Part shown: positions 56,052 to 64,000 of the stretch, piece by piece
Numbering within the stretch: position 1 is the first letter of the stretch
Layout of the letters: each line of letters starts with the position of its first letter
Source of the DNA: Pyrus communis
Taxonomy: Eukaryota > Streptophyta > Magnoliopsida > Rosales > Rosaceae
Direction: 5' to 3'
Assembly: GCF_963583255.1 (NCBI RefSeq)
Contig: NC_084815.1
Span: forward strand, 16,973,807 to 17,037,806
DNA length: 64,000 nt
Program-made: the position numbers and the translations under genes
Notes under the pieces: generated by a model
Seen by the model: the letters and a program-made list of their open reading frames with translations, nothing else
The model's database searches: none
What the model was told of the DNA's origin: nothing

Positions 56052-57044
56052 TGTTTGGGCCCAAAATAATATTATTGGGTCGAGCTTAGCTTTGTGCTCT
56101 TCCAAAAATACTATGGGCCGTCCAGCTGTCATAAGGCACCCAATTAGGTTAAACGAGTCCTATTGCAAAAAGGATTGATTTGGATAAGAGCGAAGAAGTC
56201 GAGTCCTGGTGTGACAAAAGGGGTTTCAAAGTTGGAAATGCTGAGAAGTCGGGAGTGAATCTGATTCATTATAGAAGCTTGGTTCGAAAACCTATTGGAA
56301 CTAGGATTGGCTGAATCCTAAGCAAAATAGATTTGAGTTATAGTTCGGATACATTTCAGGTTCGGCCAGGAGTAGGTTTGCTGCTATATAAAGAGGGGAG
56401 TGCATCATTCAAGCCTTCCAATTCAACACAAACTGACATGCGCAAACCCTCGCTCTACGCGAAACCTCTCAACAACCTTGAGATTTTTTTTGTTTTCTTT
56501 TTCCGCCAACACATCTTCAATTTGAATAAACAGCACTATGAAAGCAATCAGTGACATCTTCAGTTTAGATAAACAGCACTGTTGCCGTAGAATCAACCGA
56601 TCGCGGAGCACCTTTAGTTTGAATAAACAGCACTACGTCGAGGCCGACTGGTTATTTATCCAAGTCTCGATTGAGAAGGATTTTTGAATCCTTGTTAGCA
56701 GAGGTCATCTTATTAGCCTTCTCGGCAAAGTGAGGTGTTACAGGTTACTACATTCGACACATTGAAAGCCGAATTTGATATTGAACTTCGCAAAACTAGC
56801 AACCTTGTCTTCAGCAGCTCGTCCAACTCCACATTAACCCGAAGGTCGAGAAATGTCCCTTCCTCGGTCGTAATCACAAGATCAAGAAGTCAACAACACT
56901 CCCAACACCACATCAACATATTTTACTCCCCAGCCGAACTCGGCCGACGAGTTGACACGCCTCGCACATAACCAAAGGACGTAGTTAGTTTATTAATTAC
57001 TCGGCCTACGCGCCATGTAAGCTTGGTAGTTTTTAGGTTCAACA
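56052..57044 (+). mobile_element. G2 copy B 5' LTR
   Basis: 993 bp, TGTTTGGGCCC to TTCAACA, homologous to 44917-45913 in opposite orientation. TATATAAAGAGG near 56382 is a good TATA box. GTTTGAATAAACAGCACT-type motifs occur near 56518, 56562 and 56616. Confidence 0.82.
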
Positions 57045-57700
57045 TTTTGGCACGCCCAGTGGGACCCATTGCTGAAGCTACGAAGTTCATGACCATTGAG
57101 ACACGGTCAGTAAAAAAGAAAATAAGGATGGGTAAATCAACGACTAACTTTCCGCCTATAGTCCAAAACCCAGATCATGATGGTCTGTCACAAGCACAGA
57201 ATCATCCTGCTGCCATCATACCCGAAGCCACGAGTGTGGCACGCTAAGAATAGGAAGTTAGTCTCGGTAGACAGGTTCGTGATGCGGAGATCACCACCAG
57301 AGCGACAAAATCAATTTTTGTTGAAGGAATAATCGAAGATTGCGATAAGGATGGTGGTGAAGGTTCTGATCCGCCAACCAGATCTTTTCTTTAGAGAAGA
57401 CTCGAAGAGCAATCTCAGATTTTCAGTCAAGAAGTAAGAAGCATACTTGAAGTAATATGCAGCAATGGTGAGGCACACAACAAAATGCTCGAATTATTGG
57501 TTAGTAAAGTTTACGATGACGGACCTACCGATCATTCCCAGCAACTTCCACCTAAGGGTAATCCGGTATCAACGCTACAGGCCGAAACAGGATATGCTCG
57601 GCTTAAAATGATCGATTTGGAAAAAAAAATGATCAACGCTACAGGCCGAAACAGGATCTGTTGAGGCAAGACAGGTTCATAATTCAATGATGCTCATCTT
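57045..57700 (+). pseudogene. G2 copy B primer-binding region and gag remnant
   Basis: TTTTGGCACGCCCAGTGGGA follows the LTR. The gag-like frame starts at ATG 57089 (MTIETRSVKKKIRMGKS) and hits stops at 57245 and 57251. It continues in the same style with SIFVEGIIEDCDKDGGEGSD and SILEVICSNGEAHNKMLELL then ARLKMIDLEKK, parallel to copy A. Near 57630 a 25-bp stretch (CAACGCTACAGGCCGAAACA...) is duplicated and the element breaks off next to an ATL gene fragment. Confidence 0.72.
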
Positions 57701-57704
57701 GAGA

Positions 57705-58091
57705 CGTGCAGTTGAGGAACGTGTAGTTTTCAAGGCCATGCAGGTAGAAGAAGGGTGAATCTCTAAGACTGATGTCATGGTCGAGGAACCGCTTAGGGAA
57801 ACAGTGGTGGTGTCATTGATCAATATGATTTGGTGCCAGTAGTCTATGCTCTCAACTTTGAAGTCCCCGGATAATGCCACAGTGAGAATGGTTTGGGTTT
57901 GGTTGTTACATATGAGAGATTAAACCTTGGATACCCATAACTTGAGGGTTGAAGGTTGCTTAGCCGAAAAGGGAATCAAATCGGTTGGCTGCCGTCGACA
58001 CATTTTGATCCACCATAGGTGGTAACTCGTAGTGTTTGAGGGAGGAAGAGAACAAGAAGAATAAGCAGGTGAAGATTTCTAAGTTAGCCAT
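57705..58091 (-). pseudogene. GUB_WAK exon fragment of a second ATL-type gene
   Basis: Starts at ATG 58091 with MANLEIFTCLFFLFSSSL, matching MATLEICNFLIFFMFFLF of the intact gene. A frame change follows. In the next frame one reads YGGSKCVDGSQPI, a TGA stop, FPFRLSNLQPSSYGYPRFNL, then TRSSTARLKM-type shadows. The nucleotide match to the intact exon continues to GTTCCTCAACTGC (about 57711), where the G2 copy B remnant begins. The 3' half of exon 1, the intron and the RING exon are absent on this side. It is a dead fragment. Confidence 0.8.
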
Positions 58092-58280
58092 ATGATAGCC
58101 GCTGAAAACCAGACTAATATGGGAAATCGCCATAGCAAACCCAGTAAACGACCTTGTTTGATTATTGTAGTAGTACAAAACAATCATTTGTCTCCAGCTA
58201 TCGCAAGCCCGAATATATATATACAAATCAAATCACAACCATACCTAAATTATGGCAAAAAATAACACGACAATCAACAT

Positions 58281-58747
58281 CTATGGTGATGCTATAGAAA
58301 AAGTTGAAGACGACATTGAGGAAGAATGGGTAGCAACAGATGAGCCCTCTGGTGAATTCCTACAAACCGGGCATGTCGCATTCATTTTAAGCCATTCGTC
58401 TATGCAACTAGCATGGAAATAATGATTACACTCTGGTATAGTCCTCAACGCTTCCATGGCCTCGTACTCACTTAAGCATATTGAGCACGTGTTGTCGTTG
58501 GGCTTGGGCAATCTCTTACTCTCTCCGAGCAAAGTCTTGGGGTACGATTGAATGGTTGGGCCATCAAGCCCTATTGTAACGAAGGTTGGTTGCCGAGAAG
58601 CTAAGGTGGAGAGATCCATGCTTGGCTGATGGCGACGAGTGTGAGCCTTTATCCTGCCGAAGGCACAACTTGCGAGTCCAATGATGCACAATAGTCCGGG
58701 TATTCCCACGCCTATGATTATACCATATTTTGCACTTCTTGGAAGAC
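58281..58747 (-). pseudogene. Orphan RING-H2 exon of a third ATL-type gene
   Basis: An open terminal exon preceded by an AG acceptor (58749-58748) in the same phase as the intact gene: GLPRSAKYGIIIGVGIPG (membrane helix start), TIGLDGPTIQSYPK (GLD motif), complete RING-H2 (CSICLSEYE ... CNHYFHASCIDEWLKMNATC ... CRN), a Ser-rich tail and stop at 58281. All zinc ligands and the Trp are kept. No GUB_WAK exon lies upstream (to the right) within the window; the GUB_WAK fragment at 57705-58091 is on the wrong side. The exon may therefore be an orphan, or its first exon lies across a very long intron beyond the window. Its good preservation suggests recent loss. Confidence 0.7.
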
Positions 58748-60825
58748 CTGAACGTGAAAGACCATAGGAATTGCAATTGGTTAGTTCATATATTCAGTTC
58801 ATTTTCAATGGAATGGACATCACTATTAATATAAAAACTTTCGTTAGTAAATAGATGGCAGAAGATATGTTTCGTTTGGAGTGTTTGACATGTATATGTG
58901 AACATAAGTTGAGGAAAAAATTAAATAAATTTCAATATTTTGCAAAGTTAGAGTCTATTTGGTACACTACTTATATCCAAGTTTTTAAACTAAAAAACAA
59001 TTTTCAAGTTTTAGGCCTTAAAAACGTATTGGGTAAGACTATTTTCAAAAACTGAACTCAAGACTAACTCAAAAATATAGTCAATTCTCTAAAAACATAA
59101 AAGATAAGTTTTTAGAGTTTTGAAACTTAAACTTACTGTTTTCTTTTCTCTCCCTCCTCCCCTCTCACTCCAAATCTATCTCTCTTTTCTCCTTCTCTCC
59201 TTTTTTTTTTTTTACCTTTTTTGTCTCTCCTCCAATCCGCTCTTTTCATTCTCTCGGTTCTTTCTCTCACTCCTCTTTCTCTCTTTCTCGTCCAATCCTG
59301 TCTCTTCTTTCTCTTTCCTTCAATCATTTCTTACTTTATTTCCTCATCTCTCCTCTTTCTCCCTCTCATGTGAACCCCTCTATTTAGATCTCTTTGTCTA
59401 GTTTAAATCATAAATTTAAAATTTTTAAATCTCAAACCAATCAAGTTTTTGAGTCTTAAGAAAAAATTGTTTTCAAGAAATATTTTGAGAAATGATAAAA
59501 AATTTCAAATAGAATACCAAACAAGCCCTTAGATATTTTCCTAAGTTTTAAATTTGTTTTCTCAACTAACACTTTATTTGAATGATCGGTGCATGAATTC
59601 AGATCATAAGTGGTGTCTAATTAAGAATTTTTTTTTTTATAATCTAGTCTATTGATCACACTCTAAATTACAAAAACTATATTACTAGTGTACAAAAATG
59701 TTTTTATGGATCACTAGGTGATTCCAATGAATGATGGTTTCACTCGTCTTTATATTTATATCAAGGATATGTAGAATAAGTGAATGTGCATTTAGTGTTT
59801 TAATCTCAATCTTTAATATCAAATTAAAATATTATGTTGATCAAGAGAAAGAAAGTTAACTATCTTAAATTATTATGATCAAATGTTAAACTATGACAAC
59901 TGCATTCAGGTCAGGTCAACACCCAATTCTTTGAGAGCACATGATCATGACGTTAAAGGTTTTAAAACGGTAAGTTGGTATGCATGGAACTTTCAGTCAA
60001 GTTCGGCGCTTGTGCATCCCTTATTTCTTGTTTGACTACAAGAACACAGAGATCACAATAATCCCAAAAATCAAAGGTGGCACTTTAATAAAGCTACCAG
60101 GCTACGCGGCATTACCTAATTCCACGCAGTGGATTTGCTTTTTCTTCTTCTAACGACTGAAAGATATGTTCAACCTCGAGGGGCACATGCAACATTACCC
60201 CTCCCCAAGCATCCACTTATTCAATATTTGCTTACTTGGCTAGACACAGTGTCCTCTCTTGATCGAGGTTCGTTCGACTCAGGTGGAATGTTCGTATTCT
60301 ATGTACAATAGTCAACTAAACATAGAAGATGCAGAGTGATTTCACATTTCTCGGTTAAGTTCAAATAGCAGCACCTTTTGTCCCATAACACCGATCGAAG
60401 ATGTATAAATGGTTACAAAGAATTACAAGATTGGAAGAAATCCTAATTACAATAAGTCAACTCAGTTTAATTGTGCCGGCCGCACTTTAACAAGAATAAT
60501 TATACCATGAATTAAGTAATTTGTATGTATCCTTCCTTTAAAAAAAAAAAAAATCTTTATTTTGATGAGTAAAGTTTATGTCTCATTGCAACTTTTTTTC
60601 TTTAATTATAAAAATAAATAAATAAATTAAAAAGATTGTCTTACTGCCAATTTGAATCATATATTTGACAAAAGTAAACTTTATTAAAAAATTTGTCTTA
60701 CTACCAATGATCTAGATGAAAAAGTTAACAATCTAAACAACATATATATCGTAATGGATAATACTTGCATCCGCTAATGTGGGCATGCAAATATTATCTT
60801 ATTTGCGAATAATGTATCTCCATCA
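58748..60825. other. AT-rich intergenic DNA
   Basis: No gene supported. 59135-59395 is a long pyrimidine-rich (CT) tract that gives spurious frames on both strands. Confidence 0.5.
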
Positions 60826-61829
60826 AATGAAAATTTGATATTACCCCTTGAAACTATATTTTCCTCTACTAAAACCCATCTCCTTTTGTTTTCTTAAATA
60901 AAGCCCATTGACTAGCCTCCAACTAAACAAATTCTTTAATTAAGTTTGACTTTTCAAATTGTGTATTTTTCAAATGCCTAAACTACCCCTATTAATACTT
61001 GGATGAGGTTTTTGGATCAGTTACTTGTTATATCTATTTAATTAATTATATATATTTTACAAAATAATCATGCCATTCATTGTATATTCAATGTATTAAC
61101 TTTCAAATTGTTATAACGTGCCAATTGAAAAATAATAATACTAATTTCATAATTTTGTGCATTACATATATAAGTTAATTTACCTACCAACACAACAATA
61201 AACCTAAAACAGCTTCGGCTAATATTCCAATCCCTAACACACAAAACAAAAGCTATATGTTCCGCACAATTCTTACCTACAAAATAGTCTAAGTTACCTA
61301 TTACATCAAACCAAAATTTAAAGGGTCTAATTTACCTACATGATTTATGTGCATTAGATTAAAAGTTTATTTAATTGCCTACAAGCACAAACCCACAACA
61401 TTCAAACATTATCTAATATCACTATTTTTTTTTTTGGAATAGATAAATTAATTTAAATGTAGGTAAATTAGTATAATATTAATAAGTAGGTAAATTAATT
61501 TAAATGTAGGTAAATTAGTATAATATTTTATAAGTAGGTAAATTAATTTAAATGTAGGTAAATTAGTATAATATTTGTATGTAGGTAATTACATGATTCA
61601 AAATGCAGGTTTATTAGTATAATATTTTATAAGTAGGTAAATTAATTTAAATGTAGGTAAATTAATTACATAATTCAAACAATATTATTTTTTCCGTACA
61701 AGATTGTCTTTCTCTTTTAAATTTGGTAAATTAATTTATATATGTTGCTAATATTTATGATACAAGAAAGGTAAAATATCCATATGTATTTAATTGCTCA
61801 TCATAATTAGTATGAGTAATAATATTTAT
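60826..61829 (+). repeat. Interspersed repeat family R1, copy 2, cut by an LTR
   Basis: Matches 996-1690 and then 4600-4690, ending in ATAATATTTAT where copy 1 continues TGACATAACTAG. The L1 LTR begins exactly at this point. Confidence 0.78.
61437..61680. repeat. ~43-bp minisatellite within R1 copy 2
   Basis: A unit containing TAGGTAAATTAATTTAAATG and GTAGGTAAATTAGTATAATA recurs four to five times. The same place in copy 1 has about one unit. Confidence 0.85.
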
Positions 61830-64000
61830 TGTGACATCCCGTCCCGGGATTATTAAACGCACGTGTGAAATTACCTTTTTGCCCTTAGGTTGTTTTGTCA
61901 CGTTGTGGGTTGTTTTGTGTGGTGTGGCATGTGTTGGACCACACACACACACACTCACACACACAGTCACTCTTCCCCTCCCTCTGTCTCTCTCCCCCGT
62001 ACCTCTCTCTTCCTTCCCGTTATCACCATACGTACGGACAAACACCAAAACCACCCAAACCATCACGGATCGAGGAAACCAAGGACACCATTCAACTCGT
62101 GAGGACAAGGGGAGCACGACCATAGCATTTTCAGGTAAGAACTTCGACGTTTTCACGTCGATATCGCGAGGTCCGTTTTGAGCACTGTTCATGCAACATT
62201 AATTTACTTAGTTTTTGGACATTTGAAGCTTGTAGGTGTGTTGGTGAGGTCCTAAGGAGCGTCGGAGTAGCTCGTTGGACGAATTTGGACGTCGGGAAGG
62301 CCTAGTTCGAAGTTGGCCGGTTTTTGAGTTTTGAGACAGGTATGATCGCGTAACTTTTAGCCTTTAAAAGTGGTCCAACGTGATTCTACTAGTTTAGGGC
62401 TTTCTTTTGGTCCAAGAATCATAGAAAACGGTTGAGAAACGAAGGAGAATAGTTAGTTTAAAGTTTTTCCCAGTTTCCGGCGACCGGAGTCCGGCGAGGG
62501 TAGGCCGGAGAAGAAAGGGGAATATGCCGTCAAGTTTGACGGAATATTCCTAACGGCAGTGACGGTATCCGGTTAGATTTGACGGAATATTCCGTCAGTT
62601 TAACGGAATATTCCGTCAGTTTAACGGAATATTCCTGACGGCGTCTGTTGACACCGTCAGTGTGCCTGGCACGTGGCCGCGCGTGGGGGGCGCGTAGGTC
62701 CGTGCCTGTGCTGGCGCGTGGGGGCGCGTGCGGGGTCCAAAAATTTTTCTAAAAATATGGTTGTGACCCTGAGGTTGTGTAGAGCACGTGGGTATATTCA
62801 TTTGTCCATTTTGAGCAATGTATGAGAAGTTATTACGAGAAACGGGTTATGTGCTTTAAAGTTAACGTTTTTATAGTTGTTTCGCATTTAGGTGACACGT
62901 ACCCAGAGGACGAGCGTGCACACGCGAGGCAGGGGGGCTACGACCCTTCTACATACCAGTGAGTGGGCTTTTGTTTTCCGTATATACCTATATACATTTA
63001 TATTCCCAGAAATTGATTTAAAAAGGGTTATTTGCCTTATGCCATGCATATTATTATTATCGTTTATGCATCATCACATTTATTAGTAGTGGCATGCATA
63101 TACATATTTATATGTGGGTGCTGTGGAGGCATAGGTAAGTGCCAGGTAAGCGTTAATTAACGATTGCATTAATTAGTGGTTAGAGATGCTTAGAGAGCTC
63201 ATAACCTGCACCCCCGGTGTTAGTGCTCCCGCCCAGAGTAGGGCACAGTCCTTCACGTGTTGTTCACCTCCCGCACCATACGCTCAGCTTGGATCCAAGC
63301 TAGGTGCATAGGCCTGTCGTACAGACCACAATAGGTGGTTCCGACTCGTAGGTGACCCGCGATTATTCGCACAGCCTTCACGTGATCGTAGCACTAGAGC
63401 GTATATACATGTTACACCCAGGCTTGTCGTACAGACCACTTTAGGTGGTTCCGACTCGTGGGCAGGTTTAGATATTGAGATTGAGATTTGAGCTCTAGAT
63501 GCAGCCGTACAGGTCACGTTAGGTGACTCCGGCTGCCAGATTACATGATATTGATATGGTTATACCTGGGCACTTGCATATCACTTTGAGATTGTGGCAT
63601 GGCATATTTTGAGCATGATTGGTATACCCTTGAGCATGTTTTGCATGTTTACACATACGTATATATGTTTATTTTCTGGGAAGTATACAGGTTTTACGGC
63701 GAGGGATTAGAAAGTATTTTGTAAATGGTTTTAGAAAGAATTGTTTTTGCCCACTCACGCTTTTGTTTTGCGCCCCTCCAGGTTCTAGTTGCTTAGCAGT
63801 TGCGGTGGTTTCCCTTGTGAGCTTTTCGGCGTTCTGACAGACACTCCACATCGTAGGGTCGCCTTCGGGCGTACTATTGTTGTCGTTTTATTTGGACTGC
63901 TATAGACCTGCTCTGAATTTGTATCGCACTAACTAGCACTCATTTTAGTACTTGTATGCTAGTTTTTAATTATTCGTACTTTTATATTACTACTTACTAG
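61830..64000 (+). mobile_element. Large LTR (family L1), sense copy, running off the window
   Basis: Begins TGTGACATCCCGTCCCGGGA and is homologous to the reverse complement of 8408-10897. By comparison, about 50-100 bp of the LTR lie beyond the right edge. It contains a CA microsatellite (61940-61964), a run of GACGGAATATTCC repeats (62535-62640), and paired GTACAGACCAC / GGTTCCGACTCGT modules at 63320-63350 and 63430-63460. No protein domain is seen. Confidence 0.7.
62535..62640. repeat. 20-bp palindromic tandem repeats in the L1 LTR
   Basis: GACGGAATATTCCGTC (62581-62596) is a perfect 16-bp palindrome. Related GACGGAATATTCC or AACGGAATATTCC units recur near 62538, 62603 and 62623 with a 20-bp period. 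Confidence 0.88.

Noticed and set aside
59120..59401. 93-codon Ser/Leu/Phe-rich frame and its antisense Arg/Lys-rich frame
   Set aside because: Both are produced by a long pyrimidine tract with no family similarity.
61755..62192. 145-codon minus-strand frame and overlapping plus-strand frames
   Set aside because: They cross the R1/L1 junction and the CA microsatellite and have no recognisable domain.

Overview
This is a 64 kb piece of a plant nuclear genome. It has intron-rich protein genes with GT-AG splice sites and plant-specific families: a GH9 class C endoglucanase, a plant long-chain acyl-CoA synthetase and an ATL-type RING-H2 protein. It is also packed with plant transposable elements. 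The Cassandra 5S-LTR elements and the general repeat flavour suggest a dicot, perhaps a woody Rosaceae such as apple or pear. That placement is a judgement from memory, not a database match.

Layout. 1-7.1 kb is AT-rich repeat with a Cassandra solo LTR and a solo gypsy-type LTR split by a non-autonomous hAT element that carries a captured GRAS (SCL4-like) fragment. 7.2-10.9 kb holds a decayed Copia 3' end and a ~2.5 kb antisense LTR. 11.06-14.28 kb is a dead PIF/Harbinger element with transposase and ORF1 relics. 15.1-21.2 kb is intergenic DNA with several MITEs (two nested) and a SINE. 23.8-28.1 kb is an intact secreted endoglucanase gene, followed by a hAT element at 29.05-29.90 kb. 32.87-35.43 kb is an intact LRR gene, which converges on an intact 19-exon LACS4-like gene at 36.26-42.05 kb. 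42.6-45.9 kb has a truncated Copia gag joined to an antisense gypsy-type 5' half. 46.4-48.7 kb is an intact GUB_WAK/RING-H2 (ATL20-22-like) gene. 49.3-53.4 kb is a transposon nest: a CACTA-like end holding a complete Cassandra, then a gypsy 5' LTR with a 606-bp MITE. 56.05-57.7 kb is a second copy of the gypsy-type element. 57.7-58.75 kb has two separate remains of further ATL genes. 60.8-61.8 kb repeats the first kilobases of the window and is cut by a large LTR that runs off the right edge.

Four gene models could be spliced by eye with consistent phases: endoglucanase 628 aa, LRR protein 598 aa, LACS 660 aa, ATL protein 368 aa. They form no operon or pathway; they are independent genes for wall remodelling, an unknown LRR role, fatty-acid activation and probable ubiquitin ligation at a membrane. 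I see no convincing new multi-gene system. The most notable items are the gene-capturing hAT element, the Cassandra with a duplicated 5S promoter segment, the reciprocal empty sites shown by sister LTRs and MITEs, and the scrambled ATL fragments.
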